A DNA stretch of 64,000 nucleotides from Myxococcota bacterium (GTDB taxonomy: Bacteria; Myxococcota_A; UBA796). The translations under genes and the position numbers were made by a program. Below, piece by piece: positions 52,915 through 62,126 of this stretch. The notes beneath the pieces are model-generated. The model ran no database searches and had not been told where the DNA came from. It saw only the letters and a program-made list of their open reading frames with translations. Each line of letters begins with the position of its first letter. Position 1 is the stretch's first letter. The stretch is from positions 1 to 64,000 of the forward strand of contig JAQXDW010000067.1 in assembly GCA_029251165.1 (NCBI GenBank), in the 5' to 3' direction.

Positions 52915-52978
52915 AGTCTCCTCCAGGCGAGCTTGGGGCTCGTTATATCCCGTCCGATGATGTCGGAACAGTCGGCAG

Positions 52979-53005
52979 GTTATAGGGCAGACTTGGGAAC
53001 GTCAA
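52979..53005 (-). promoter_or_regulatory. Promoter of the lipoprotein cluster
   Basis: On the minus strand TTGACG (53000-53005) and TATAAC (52979-52984) are 15 nt apart, followed 65 nt later by GGAGGAG and the ATG at 52914. The short spacer lowers confidence. Confidence 0.5.
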
Positions 53006-53119
53006 GCGCGCAAGCCTGTCTGTGACAAAAGGGTTGCCGAACTCGGGGACATTTCGCTGGAGCAGCAGCCTCTGAGGGCTCACCGCAGAAGGAAGAAGAG
53101 CGTGTGATCACGGGTTCGG

Positions 53120-55978
53120 CTACTCGGTGATGCGTTTTTTCGTCTGCTCTGCGCGCTCACCAGAGGGGGTGAGCTCCAGATAGCGCCGCCAGAGGTCGAA
53201 TGCCCAGGTCGTCTTGGGCCCAAAGTAGACCCGTCCAAGCTCAAACAGGACCCGACCGTTCTGCTCCGCAAGCTGTCCTGCGCGGGCAAAGTGCTGCGTC
53301 GCGTCCGTGCGACGACCGAGGCGCTCGAAGTAGCGACCGAGGTGGAGGTGAACGACCGGATCCAGTGAGCCCTCTGTGCGGAGGGTGGTCGCCAGCCGTG
53401 AGGCTGATCTCCGGGGACCGTACTCAACACGAGCAGCCCGCGCGCGAGCAGCGAGCATGCGAAGCTCCGGAGCACTGGCCTCCGCGAGCAACGTGCTGGC
53501 CTTCTCCAGCTCGGCATCCGCAGCAGAGTCTCCCTGGTGACCACGCGCCAATCCAGAGAGATACCAGGCCAGCCCATCATCACCGAGAGCGCCATCGATG
53601 AGCATACCGTCGAGCATCTCTAAGGCCGCTCCCGCTCGCCCTTCGGCGACCGCCAGCCAGACACGGGCGACTGTGGCATCTCCAGCAGAGGCCTCCCAGG
53701 AGTCGACCTGAGCCTGTGCTTCTTCGATGCGATCCAGCTCCAGGAGCGCCATGAGGGCCGCGCGCTGACAGTCTTGGTCCGCAGGGTGACTTGCAATGCA
53801 GCGGCTGAGGCGACCGAAGGCATCCAGCGGATGACCTCCAGTCAGCTCCCGGCCAGCAATCTCATAGAGATAGCGGGGGTGGTAGCCGTCGGAGTCCAGC
53901 GCCTGCTGCCATGCCCTGCGCGCCGCTGCTTCTCGACCGAGTTCTTCATTCAGCTCTGCCTGAACAGCAAGGAGCCTGGCCCGGTGGCGGGGAGAGAGGC
54001 CACGGCGCTCCTCCTTGAGCAGCACACCGATCCGGCTCAGCCGCTCTTCCTCGTCCTCCTCGATCCAGCGATTCTCTTCGGCAGTAATCTGGAGCAGAAC
54101 TCCAGGCTCAGTAAGCATCGGTGGGATCTCATCCAGCCGCCCGGCCTGCGCCAGGATGAGCGGCTGGACGACAGCGTACCGGGCACCGTCGGGAGGTGCT
54201 GAGCCCCAGCGGGTCTCAGCGTCTTCGGTGTTGCCCTGCGCCAGGGCAACACGCGCCTGGAGGTAGCGTCCCTCAGAGTGGTCGACATCGACCGAAGCTG
54301 CAGCAACTGCAGCAGCCTCGACGTCTCCATGCTCCAAGGCGAGGAGGCCACGGGTCAGGGATATCTCCGCCTCGGGAGCACCTTCCGCTTCAGCGGCAGC
54401 GAGGAGTGTTTCGGCCTGCGCCAGGTCTTCCGGATCTCCAGTGTAGTCAGCCCATAAGACCGCATTGAGCAGCGCCAGCTCGACCGCTCGAGTTCCGATC
54501 GGACTGACACCGGCCTGGACCTGTCCATCAAGTCGAGCCTCAAGGGCGCGGAGCGACTGAAAGTCTCCAGTCGCGATCGCCTGATGGGTCTCGTCGACCA
54601 GCTCTCCCCGAGCATGGTGCTGCATCCCGACGTACAGCCCAATCACGCCGAGTGAGACGACGGCACCGAGGCCAAACAACACCATGAGGTTTCCGCGCTG
54701 GGGGCGAAACTCAGAGAGGTCCTCGGGGTCCAGGGAATCGACCTCCTCGAGATAAAGCTCAGGCGGGGGTGGAGGCGTCGGGTGCTTCTCGATGACCTCA
54801 ATGGGGACTCTACGGCTGGCAGATCGGTCGTTGACCTTCTTGAGCGTTCCTCCCTCCCGTCGGGTCATGATGACGAGATCTTCGTCTTCATCTTCCAGGA
54901 AGCTGCCATCCTCCGTCTCGGGATCACCCCCCGAGTCAGACAGGGCGCGGAGATCCACCGCGCGACGCTCAGAGCGGGTGCTGCCGGAGTCATCGGGACT
55001 GATCGCAGGGACCAGCTCGACCTCTCCGTTGCGGTTGGAGATGACCTCCATGATCCGCGTGTCTGGATCGTCCTCCAGCTCTGCGATGCCGGGATCAGTG
55101 TTCTCCATCTCTGGAGCATCTGCCATCTCATCGATGCTGGCGAGTCGAGCTGAGATGGTGACCTCGGCGTCTTCTTCCTCCCCCTCCCCGATCACCATCC
55201 TCCGGCGGAACAGCAGCGGAAAGGAGTCGCCGCGATCCGCCTCTGGGGCGGACGGAGGAATGATTCCAGCTGCGGTGACGTCAGAGAAATTGATGCTCTC
55301 GGTGTTCTCGACCGCATCCCACTCTGAGGCATGATCGTTGCCCAGCTCTGCGACGAGCTCGACGAGGGACTGACTCCGACCGCTCTGAGCAGTGAAGTCT
55401 CCCTTGACCCCCCACAGGAGCTGCTCGACTCGAGGATTTCCTGGCTGGAGACGCCGAACCCGCTCCAAGAGACTCTTGCCACGCAGCATGCTGCCGGTGG
55501 CGAGGTAGCGCTCTGCAAGAAAGACAAGCTGCTCTGGCGTTCCCTGACGCTCAAGCTCGCGGGCGTTGGGTGGTGGGCGAAGCGGTGGTGCGGCGGCCCG
55601 CTTCATCAGCGCTGGCAGTGCGCTGTTGGTGGCATCGATGCGCCCGGCACGCTGGAGCACCTTTCTTGCACGGGCGGGCCAGCCACGCTCCAAGAACATG
55701 TCCGCCGTCAGGAGCAGAGGCTCGATGTCCTCGGCAGACTCACGGCTCGCATCTGTGAGCTCGCGGAGGCGTACCCATGCCCGATCCATGAGCTTCAGAG
55801 ACAGGAACGCCCGAGCCTGCGCCAGCGCTGCTTCACGCGGCAGCGGGTTCTGGTGAGCCCAGGTCTCAGCAAGACGGATGACGTCGCTGTGCCGCTCATC
55901 CTGCTCAAGCTGCTCGAAGAGTCGAAGCAACTCACGAGTCTTGGGGGATGGGGTGGGTGAGGAATTCCCGGAGGACAT
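53120..55978 (-). CDS. Large TPR-containing membrane protein
   Basis: 952 residues. An N-terminal helical region (1-215) has TPR-like pairs (VIRLAETWAHQNPLPREAAL, ARKVLQRAGRIDATNSALP). An acidic, disordered segment (220-425) includes EGEEEDAEV, LEDEDEDLVIM and a PPPPP run. A single transmembrane helix (about 430-452, LMVLFGLGAVVSLGVIGLYVG) separates this from a long extracytoplasmic helical repeat domain (460-952) with TPR spacing. Thus the N-terminal part is cytoplasmic and the C-terminal periplasmic (inferred). It may bridge a cytoplasmic partner and an envelope complex. No enzyme motif was seen. Confidence 0.75.
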   Translation of the reverse strand: MSSGNSSPTPSPKTRELLRLFEQLEQDERHSDVIRLAETWAHQNPLPREAALAQARAFLSLKLMDRAWVRLRELTDASRESAEDIEPLLLTADMFLERGWPARARKVLQRAGRIDATNSALPALMKRAAAPPLRPPPNARELERQGTPEQLVFLAERYLATGSMLRGKSLLERVRRLQPGNPRVEQLLWGVKGDFTAQSGRSQSLVELVAELGNDHASEWDAVENTESINFSDVTAAGIIPPSAPEADRGDSFPLLFRRRMVIGEGEEEDAEVTISARLASIDEMADAPEMENTDPGIAELEDDPDTRIMEVISNRNGEVELVPAISPDDSGSTRSERRAVDLRALSDSGGDPETEDGSFLEDEDEDLVIMTRREGGTLKKVNDRSASRRVPIEVIEKHPTPPPPPELYLEEVDSLDPEDLSEFRPQRGNLMVLFGLGAVVSLGVIGLYVGMQHHARGELVDETHQAIATGDFQSLRALEARLDGQVQAGVSPIGTRAVELALLNAVLWADYTGDPEDLAQAETLLAAAEAEGAPEAEISLTRGLLALEHGDVEAAAVAAASVDVDHSEGRYLQARVALAQGNTEDAETRWGSAPPDGARYAVVQPLILAQAGRLDEIPPMLTEPGVLLQITAEENRWIEEDEEERLSRIGVLLKEERRGLSPRHRARLLAVQAELNEELGREAAARRAWQQALDSDGYHPRYLYEIAGRELTGGHPLDAFGRLSRCIASHPADQDCQRAALMALLELDRIEEAQAQVDSWEASAGDATVARVWLAVAEGRAGAALEMLDGMLIDGALGDDGLAWYLSGLARGHQGDSAADAELEKASTLLAEASAPELRMLAARARAARVEYGPRRSASRLATTLRTEGSLDPVVHLHLGRYFERLGRRTDATQHFARAGQLAEQNGRVLFELGRVYFGPKTTWAFDLWRRYLELTPSGERAEQTKKRITE

Positions 55979-56012
55979 TCTGCTTCCAAAACCAGATAGA
56001 AAAGAACCATAT

Positions 56013-56048
56013 CAAAAAAAAAGAGCTTGCGCCTTGAGAGACGCAAGC
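56013..56048 (-). terminator. Intrinsic terminator of the etf operon
   Basis: On the minus strand GCTTGCG and CGCAAGC (7 bp, loop about 10 nt) are followed by TC and a run of nine T. It lies about 46 nt beyond the etfA stop. Confidence 0.85.
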
Positions 56049-56094
56049 CAGCGAGGACAGCGACATGCTCGCCGCCCTCTTTGCATGGGCGCAA

Positions 56095-57069
56095 TCAGCC
56101 GACGACGCGCTTGAATTCCTCGGTCATCATCGGGCAGAAGTCGAAGATATCTGCGACGACGCCATAGGTTGCGTACTGAAAGATCGGAGCCTCAGGATCC
56201 TTGTTGACCGCCACGATGACTCGTGAGGTTCGCATACCAGCGAGATGCTGGATGGCACCAGAGATGCCACAGGCGATGTAGAGGGCCGGGTTGACGACCT
56301 TTCCAGTCTGACCGACCTGGTGAGAATGCGGAGCGTAGCCCGCATCGACAGCAGCACGACTCGCACCGGGTGTGGCACCAATGCTGGCAGCCAGGGGGCG
56401 AATCAGAGAGTCAAAGCTGTCGGCAGTCTTCACCGCACGACCACCAGAGACAATGCGCTCTGCTTCCGTCAGATCGACGACCTTGGACTCCGAGGTCTCA
56501 GAGGAGACCACCCGAGTCTTGCCGTCTGCGTCCGAGAGAGAGACGCTCAGAGCGACCACGCTGGCATCGACAGCAGCTGCTTCCGAAGCCGGAAACGAGT
56601 TCGGACGGGTGGTAAACAGGGCCGGAGTAGACTTGACGTGGACGTCAGTCAGCGCCTTGCCTGCGTACTGGGGTCGACGACCGACCACGCTGCCACCGTC
56701 GACCCAGAGATCGGTACATTCCGTGCCCATACCGAGCCCGAGACGCGCTGCGAGCCTGGGAAGCGCGCCCTTGTTGTAGGCGCTGGCCGGGGCGAGGATC
56801 GCGGCGGGGTCAGCAGCAGAGACTGCCGCCTGGAGCGCGCGAACAAACGGACCGGTGTTGAAGGTGTTGAAGTCGGCACCGCCGGCCTGGTAGACCGTGG
56901 CGGCACCGTAGGAGCCGAGGACCGATGCGTCGATGTCACCGGCGACGAATGCTGTGACCGAGCCACCCATCTGGGACGCAAGCTGAGTAGCCTTGCCCAG
57001 TAGCTCAGCAGCGGTCTTCTTGAACGCGCCGCCGTCGTGGTCACAGACGACGAGGATTCCACTTGCCAT
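56095..57069 (-). CDS. etfA: Electron-transfer flavoprotein alpha subunit
   Basis: 324 residues from ATG 57069; longer in-frame starts upstream overlap etfB without domain content. The C-terminal FAD-binding domain has [21 protein letters not shown] and [27 protein letters not shown]. It forms ETF with EtfB, carrying electrons from acyl-CoA dehydrogenases to the quinone pool. It lies 43 nt downstream of etfB. Confidence 0.95.
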   Translation of the reverse strand: MASGILVVCDHDGGAFKKTAAELLGKATQLASQMGGSVTAFVAGDIDASVLGSYGAATVYQAGGADFNTFNTGPFVRALQAAVSAADPAAILAPASAYNKGALPRLAARLGLGMGTECTDLWVDGGSVVGRRPQYAGKALTDVHVKSTPALFTTRPNSFPASEAAAVDASVVALSVSLSDADGKTRVVSSETSESKVVDLTEAERIVSGGRAVKTADSFDSLIRPLAASIGATPGASRAAVDAGYAPHSHQVGQTGKVVNPALYIACGISGAIQHLAGMRTSRVIVAVNKDPEAPIFQYATYGVVADIFDFCPMMTEEFKRVVG

Positions 57070-57112
57070 CTTTGTATTCCTTTCGAAGAAGTTGGTTGTC
57101 GCGGTGTGCCGG

Positions 57113-57904
57113 TCAGATGACCTTGGCATCCTCGCGGAGCAGACGGACCAGCTCACGTGCGGCATCTGCACCGTCACCGTCGAGCATCTGAACGCCAGCG
57201 CGCTGCGGCGGAAGGCTCCAGCTGTTCTCGACGACCTGAGCAGCACCAGCACCGACGGTGCCAGGATCGACTCCGAGGTCGCTGAGCTTCTTGACGGCGA
57301 TCTTCTTCCGCTTGGCCATCATGATGCCGCGAAGAGAAGCATAGCGGGGCTCGTTGAGCTCCTTGTCGGCGGTGAGGACCGCCGGCAGCGTGGTGGCGAC
57401 GGCATCACGGCTTCCACCGCCAGCGTTACACCAGCCGGTGATGTTCTGGCCATCGACTTCCAGCTTCGCGAGTGCGAGGAGCTGGGGCCAGTCGAGCAGC
57501 TCAGCGATCATCGCGGGAACCTGAGCGCGATCACCGTCGACGGCCTGCTTGCCGGCGAGGACAATGTCGACGCCTTCAGCCTTGACTGCCGCAGCCAGGG
57601 CACGAGCGATCCCGAGGGAGTCGCTACCAGCCAGGGCCGGGTCGTCGATGCGAACAGCCGCATCAGCACCACGAGCAAGACCCTCACGGATCTTCTGCTC
57701 AGCGTCCTTTCCACCGATGGTGAAGAGAATGATCTTGGATGCCTTCTTGGCATCCTTGAGGCGCAGGGCCTCTTCAAGGGCGAACTCATCGTAGGGATTG
57801 ATTTCCCACTTCACACCGGCGGTGTCGACTCCAGACTCGGGATCCTTGATCTTGATCCGGGTGTCGGTCGCCGGGACCTGCTTGAGGCAGACTCCGATCT
57901 TCAC
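57113..57904 (-). CDS. etfB: Electron-transfer flavoprotein beta subunit
   Basis: 263 residues. The N-terminal IGVCLKQVPATDTRIK, then INPYDEFALEEALRLKD, the AMP-binding region GKQAVDGDRAQVP, and TTLPAVLTADKELNEPRY are hallmarks. EtfB binds AMP and supports FAD of EtfA. It begins 9 nt after the TetR gene ends, so the three are one unit. The likely electron source is fatty acyl-CoA dehydrogenase, although no acyl-CoA gene is in this window. Confidence 0.95.
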   Translation of the reverse strand: MKIGVCLKQVPATDTRIKIKDPESGVDTAGVKWEINPYDEFALEEALRLKDAKKASKIILFTIGGKDAEQKIREGLARGADAAVRIDDPALAGSDSLGIARALAAAVKAEGVDIVLAGKQAVDGDRAQVPAMIAELLDWPQLLALAKLEVDGQNITGWCNAGGGSRDAVATTLPAVLTADKELNEPRYASLRGIMMAKRKKIAVKKLSDLGVDPGTVGAGAAQVVENSWSLPPQRAGVQMLDGDGADAARELVRLLREDAKVI

Positions 57905-57913
57905 ACGATCCTC

Positions 57914-58540
57914 CTAGGGATTGGCCATGCCGCAGAGAAATACATCCAGAATTTGATCTGCGGCTTGTTGCAGGGTGAAACGCTTGCGCTTTGAGAGCAC
58001 CCACTGAATTGAGAGCTCGTCGAGCGCACCAAAGAACGCCCACTGGGCGAGAAATGGATCGACGCCAGTGCGGAAAGAACCGCGCTTCTGGCCGTCGCGA
58101 ATAATGTCCTCAAAGATCGCCAGGTATTCCCAGAGCTTCTTGGGGCGATACTCATGAAGGAACTTGTGAGACTGGCGAAGCTCCACCTGAAGAACCTGGG
58201 CAAGAGCCGGGTACTTTTCGAGCTGGATAAAGTGCTGACGGGCACAGACGCCGAGACGCTCGATGGGGTCAGAGACTCCCTCAAGGGCTCCGCGAAGCTC
58301 AACAATCAGCAGCTCCATCTTCTCCTCGAAGATGGACAGGAGGAGGTCTTCCTTGTTTCGGAAGTAGAGGTAGATGGTCCCATCGGCGACACCAGCGAGG
58401 CGGGCGATGTCAGAAATACGAGCGGAGTGGAAGCCCTTGGCTGCAAAGACTTCAATCGCCGCATTGACAATGCGGGTGCGTTTGTCTGAGCGGGGGCGTC
58501 GTTTGGAGGAGCCAGTCATCAGGATGGGACACACGCTCAT
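57914..58540 (-). CDS. fadR: FadR-like TetR-family repressor
   Basis: 208 residues (ATG 58540; ATG 58519 also possible). The N-terminal helix-turn-helix has AAIEVFAAKGFHSARISDIARLAGVADGTIYLYFRNKEDLL, the TetR signature, and the C-terminal domain is helical. A matching palindrome lies directly upstream, and the operon carries etfBA. The layout resembles Bacillus FadR, which blocks fatty-acid-degradation genes until long-chain acyl-CoA binds. That it senses acyl-CoA here is inference. Confidence 0.85.
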   Translation of the reverse strand: MSVCPILMTGSSKRRPRSDKRTRIVNAAIEVFAAKGFHSARISDIARLAGVADGTIYLYFRNKEDLLLSIFEEKMELLIVELRGALEGVSDPIERLGVCARQHFIQLEKYPALAQVLQVELRQSHKFLHEYRPKKLWEYLAIFEDIIRDGQKRGSFRTGVDPFLAQWAFFGALDELSIQWVLSKRKRFTLQQAADQILDVFLCGMANP

Positions 58541-58541
58541 A

Positions 58542-58565
58542 AAATGAATGAATCGTCATTCATTT
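58542..58565 (-). promoter_or_regulatory. Palindromic operator upstream of fadR-etfBA
   Basis: AAATGAATGA-ATCG-TCATTCATTT is a perfect 10-bp inverted repeat with a 4-nt centre. Its inner part TGAATGA-N4-TCATTCA agrees with the known Bacillus FadR operator consensus. It starts 2 nt before ATG 58540, so the repressor likely controls its own gene and etfBA. Confidence 0.85.
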
Positions 58566-58585
58566 AGCGAGAGGGTCGCCCCCGG

Positions 58586-60001
58586 TCAAGGACTCTGCTG
58601 AAGCTCTGCTGCAAGTTCTGCCACCCAGACCGGACCGTCCCACTGACCATTATCACTCAACTGCTGGATAATCTTGATAGCACGTTCATTGTGCCCGGCA
58701 TCATGTGCGGCCCTCGCCCACCATGCGATCCAGTCCGCAGTGAGTCCATCTCGGGGCCCAGCCTCTGCCCACTCCAAGGCTTCCTGGGCGCGTCCGGCCT
58801 CGACGAGGGCCATGAGTCGAAGCTGTGGATCGTCCGGATAGGGATGTCCGGTTCGGATCGCCTCCCCAAAGGCATCTGCAGCCTCAGACATCCTCCCCTC
58901 TGATGCCAGGGCATATCCAAGAAGATGCCAGGAGAAAGACGAGCCGGGCATCGCTGCTGTGGCTGAAGAGAACAAGGAGACGTCGCTGGACCAGCGGCTG
59001 CTGTGGTGAACATGGAGTCCCAGCGCCACCACCACCGCTCCGATGCTGAGCCGACGATCCAGTACGGGAAAGACTGCGGCGGCCCACATCGAGAGCCCGA
59101 CGAGCCCCGGGTAGGCATAGCGCTCTGCTGCAAGGTATCCGTCGAGTGTCGGCGGCAAGGCAACTGCTGCTGCCCCGAGCACGAGGCCGACGCCGACCAG
59201 TGCCGGCCGGCTCCGACGCCCCAGGACGAGCCCAGCGAGCAGCACACCGGCCCCGAGGAGCACCGGCAGCATCGACACTGCGAGCAGGTCTCGGACCGCA
59301 GAGAGCGGGTGGGGCACCACCATCGTAGAGAGCGGCCAGAGCAGCGCGGAGGGGACCAGGTGAAGCCGATCGGCCCAGGCCCACTCAGAGCCCACACCAG
59401 AGAGAATCCGGAGGCTCGCCCAGACTGCAACCGCAGCGATCCAGCCCGACATCAGGCGCCTCGGTGCGAGGCCAGCGAGGACCACAGCGGGCAGCAGAAG
59501 CAGCGCAGACTCCTTGGCGAGCAGCGCACAGAGCGTTGCCGCAGCCGCAGCTGTCGGGCCACCTGCGACGGCAGCAAGCAGTCCCAGCGCGACAGCAAGG
59601 GCATCCGGAAGCGCAGAAGCCCACCCGAGGACCTCGCTGGCAGCGGGATGGATCGCGAACAGCGCCGCTGCGGGAAGCGCCGCCGGGAGCGGGCGCAGGA
59701 TCCGAAGGAGCAGCACCGCTGAGAGGGCATGAAGGGCTGCGGTACAGAGGTGAACAGCCGGCATCCCAAGTCGACCGACCACCGAGAGCACGGTCATTGC
59801 CAGCGGACGGTAGTACCCCTCTCCTGGCCCCGCACCGCCGACCGGACGGGTGAACAGCGACAAGACCCCCGCGCCGTCCAGCGGCACGAGGGTCTCGATG
59901 ATGAGGCTGTTGTCATCCCAGACGGCACCGCCGAGTGCGTACGGTGCTGCCGCCGCGACAGCCAGCGCGGCGACAACGAGCCGGGAAGCGGATGGACTCA
60001 G
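58586..60001 (-). CDS. TMTC/PMT-like GT-C membrane protein, second copy
   Basis: About 471 residues if translation begins at CTG 60001, which overlaps the TGA stop of the preceding gene. GTG 59887 is the first conventional start but would delete the conserved VWDDNSLI motif, the first-loop acidic motif of GT-C transferases. Further family marks are [34 protein letters not shown] and [11 protein letters not shown]. About eight or nine helices are followed by TPR-like repeats at the C-terminus (about 350-470). It likely uses polyprenyl-phosphate sugar on extracytoplasmic protein. It is a paralogue of the protein at 62123. Confidence 0.75.
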   Translation of the reverse strand: MSPSASRLVVAALAVAAAAPYALGGAVWDDNSLIIETLVPLDGAGVLSLFTRPVGGAGPGEGYYRPLAMTVLSVVGRLGMPAVHLCTAALHALSAVLLLRILRPLPAALPAAALFAIHPAASEVLGWASALPDALAVALGLLAAVAGGPTAAAAATLCALLAKESALLLLPAVVLAGLAPRRLMSGWIAAVAVWASLRILSGVGSEWAWADRLHLVPSALLWPLSTMVVPHPLSAVRDLLAVSMLPVLLGAGVLLAGLVLGRRSRPALVGVGLVLGAAAVALPPTLDGYLAAERYAYPGLVGLSMWAAAVFPVLDRRLSIGAVVVALGLHVHHSSRWSSDVSLFSSATAAMPGSSFSWHLLGYALASEGRMSEAADAFGEAIRTGHPYPDDPQLRLMALVEAGRAQEALEWAEAGPRDGLTADWIAWWARAAHDAGHNERAIKIIQQLSDNGQWDGPVWVAELAAELQQSP

Positions 60002-60693
60002 GAGTCCCGTGCCGCCAGCCAGCGCTCAACCTGAGCGGTGATGTTGTTGTCCGGCACGCTCTCCCAGTCCTTGAGAAAGCGCGCGTTGCCGCTGTCCGTG
60101 AGCGGATGGTTGACCAGCTTCTTGAGGACACCGTAGGGGATCGTCGCCACATGCGAGCCAGCCAGGGCGACCTGCGTGAGGTGCATTGGGTGGCGAATGC
60201 TGGCGGAGAGCACCTTGGTGTTCAGCTCCGGGTAGTTGCTGTAGATCTGAACGATCTGCTCGATGAGCCCGACACCGTCTGTGGAGATGTCGTCCAGCCG
60301 GCCGAGGAATGGCGAGATGTATGCCGCGCCGGCCTTGGCAGCGATGAGGGCCTGCATGGGCTGGAAGCAGAGGGTGACATTGCAGTCAATCCCCTCCCCC
60401 GAGAGCACCTTCGTGGCCTTGAGTCCCTCAGTGGTGAGGGGAACCTTGACGACGATGTGTTCGCTGATCTTCGCCAGGAGACGTCCTTCACGGATCATCC
60501 CCTCTGCGTCCTGGGAGACGGTCTCCGCAGAGACCGGACCCTCAACGATCTCGCAGATGTCTGCGATTCGCTGGATGAAGTCGCCGCCCTCTCGGGCGAT
60601 GAGGCTGGGGTTGGTGGTCACGCCGTCGATGATTCCCCAGCTGAACGCTTCGCGGATATCGTCGATGTTGGCGGTGTCGATAAAGAACTGCAT
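59998..60693 (-). CDS. tal: TalC-type transaldolase from internal start
   Basis: If translation starts at ATG 60693 the product is 231 residues, close to the TalC/FSA family length of about 215-220. The sequence AGGAGAGGCAGG just before this ATG is a strong Shine-Dalgarno, so a separate transaldolase product is likely besides or instead of the fusion. The active-site lysine lies in VVKVPLT and the substrate loop in TTNPSL. Transaldolase and fructose-6-phosphate aldolase cannot be distinguished by eye. Confidence 0.75.
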   Translation of the reverse strand: MQFFIDTANIDDIREAFSWGIIDGVTTNPSLIAREGGDFIQRIADICEIVEGPVSAETVSQDAEGMIREGRLLAKISEHIVVKVPLTTEGLKATKVLSGEGIDCNVTLCFQPMQALIAAKAGAAYISPFLGRLDDISTDGVGLIEQIVQIYSNYPELNTKVLSASIRHPMHLTQVALAGSHVATIPYGVLKKLVNHPLTDSGNARFLKDWESVPDNNITAQVERWLAARDS

Positions 60694-61287
60694 CCTGCCT
60701 CTCCTGGCTGGATTTGATGAAGGCGTCGAGGGTATCCAGTCAGGCCTTAATCCGGCAAGGCGTGGCGCAACAAGAACACCAACAGGACACAGGTCATGAG
60801 ACTCCGGCAGGAGCTCATGGAGAGGCCGTCGGAGCGCGGTATGCCAAGCATCAGGAGCCACCTCCAGGGCGGGCACGAGGGCAAAAGTACGCTCGTGGAG
60901 TCGAGCATGGGGAACCCGAAGTCCAGCGTCGCGGATCCGCTGGTTCCCAAACAGGAGGATGTCGAGGTCGAGGGGACGGTCCGACCAGCGCACCCCAGGA
61001 CGACGCCCAAGGCGTGCCTCAATGCTCTTGCAGGCTGCGAGGAGTTGGCGGGGCGTGCGCGTGGTGTCAACCCGAACGGCAGCATTGAAGAACAGCTGGC
61101 GCGCAGCCCCCATCGGGACAGACTGCCAGATTCGACTGACCGCAATAACCTCAACGTCTGGGAGCACAGCGAGAGCCTGTACGGCCAGGCTCAGCAGCAC
61201 TCGCCGATCTCCCAGAGAGCTGCCCAGTCCAATGACAGCAGACTGTCTCGACCTCAAAGCCGGCTCCAAGGCACCGTCAGCATCCAC
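59998..61287 (-). CDS. folK: FolK - TalC-type transaldolase fused reading frame
   Basis: An uninterrupted 429-codon frame. Residues 1-165 are a [38 protein letters not shown] and [16 protein letters not shown] Pro/Arg-rich linker (about 170-198) joins a 231-residue TalC/FSA-type transaldolase: [32 protein letters not shown], Schiff-base lysine in HIVVKVPLT and [13 protein letters not shown] transfers pyrophosphate from ATP to 6-hydroxymethyl-dihydropterin; transaldolase moves a dihydroxyacetone group. The two have no common pathway. The start at GTG 61287 overlaps the upstream gene by 34 nt; TTG 61257, overlapping its stop, is an alternative. A strong Shine-Dalgarno precedes the internal ATG 60693. 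Confidence 0.8.
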   Translation of the reverse strand: MDADGALEPALRSRQSAVIGLGSSLGDRRVLLSLAVQALAVLPDVEVIAVSRIWQSVPMGAARQLFFNAAVRVDTTRTPRQLLAACKSIEARLGRRPGVRWSDRPLDLDILLFGNQRIRDAGLRVPHARLHERTFALVPALEVAPDAWHTALRRPLHELLPESHDLCPVGVLVAPRLAGLRPDWIPSTPSSNPARRGRMQFFIDTANIDDIREAFSWGIIDGVTTNPSLIAREGGDFIQRIADICEIVEGPVSAETVSQDAEGMIREGRLLAKISEHIVVKVPLTTEGLKATKVLSGEGIDCNVTLCFQPMQALIAAKAGAAYISPFLGRLDDISTDGVGLIEQIVQIYSNYPELNTKVLSASIRHPMHLTQVALAGSHVATIPYGVLKKLVNHPLTDSGNARFLKDWESVPDNNITAQVERWLAARDS

Positions 61288-62126
61288 CGCTCATCGGCTC
61301 GGGCCTTGCTGGCCATCTGCTCGTCGATCACGCTGCTTCGGACCACACCATCCGGTGACAGGAGCCACGCTCCGCCCATTGGATCAGGCGGGAGGGATCC
61401 GAGCAGCTCAGGCCCGGTGGGGTCCTCACCGCGCGCGCGCAGGGACGCCCGATGGTCCGCGATACGCTCGACGAGATCATCATGAAGGAGGAGGTTGAGC
61501 TTTCGGGTCAGGGCACGCACAAGCGATGGATCTGAAGCACCCTCGATCTGCTCCTTGAGATAGCGGATCGCTGCCTGGCGACCTCCGTCTTCATCGAGGA
61601 AGCCCGCAGCAGCTGCGGCATACCAAGGAGGAGCTCCCGGGATCTTTGCCGCGATGGCGAGGTACTCGGCGGCGCGTGCGCGATCGCCTCGGTAGAGGTA
61701 CGCGTTCATGCCGATGGAGAACGGGAAGTAGGGCTCCTCAGGAAGATTCTCCATCCCGCGCAGGAACAGCGCATCGCTCTGCTCGATCGCGTTGCAGACC
61801 CGGAGCATTCCTCCGCCATGAAAGTAGACTGTGCGCCAAGACGGGTCGAGTGTCGCGACGCTGGTGAGCATCGCATCGAGCCAGCGCACATCCTCGTCGG
61901 AGCTGTCTTCATACAGCTCTGAGAACGTGAGGACCGAGCGCACCCAGAAGAGATCCGCGGTGATGGTGTGGTAGCCCATTGAGGCGATCTTGAGGGCCTC
62001 AGCGGAGGGAAGAAACACACGCTCCAGAGACGTATCCGAGAAGCGCACGGCATCGCTGTAGCGGTGCGCTTGATGGGCAACCAGTCCAGCGATGACCAGG
62101 ACGACTCCAGGTAGCAGGCGGCTCAA
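61254..62126 (-). CDS. TPR-like protein with membrane anchor
   Basis: 290 residues. The start [19 protein letters not shown] is a signal anchor. The rest is helical with TPR-like spacing ([59 protein letters not shown]) and an [17 protein letters not shown] tail. It overlaps the GT-C gene stop by 4 nt and the folK start by up to 34 nt. It likely works with the two GT-C proteins as a periplasmic scaffold (inference). Confidence 0.7.
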   Translation of the reverse strand: MSRLLPGVVLVIAGLVAHQAHRYSDAVRFSDTSLERVFLPSAEALKIASMGYHTITADLFWVRSVLTFSELYEDSSDEDVRWLDAMLTSVATLDPSWRTVYFHGGGMLRVCNAIEQSDALFLRGMENLPEEPYFPFSIGMNAYLYRGDRARAAEYLAIAAKIPGAPPWYAAAAAGFLDEDGGRQAAIRYLKEQIEGASDPSLVRALTRKLNLLLHDDLVERIADHRASLRARGEDPTGPELLGSLPPDPMGGAWLLSPDGVVRSSVIDEQMASKARADERWMLTVPWSRL

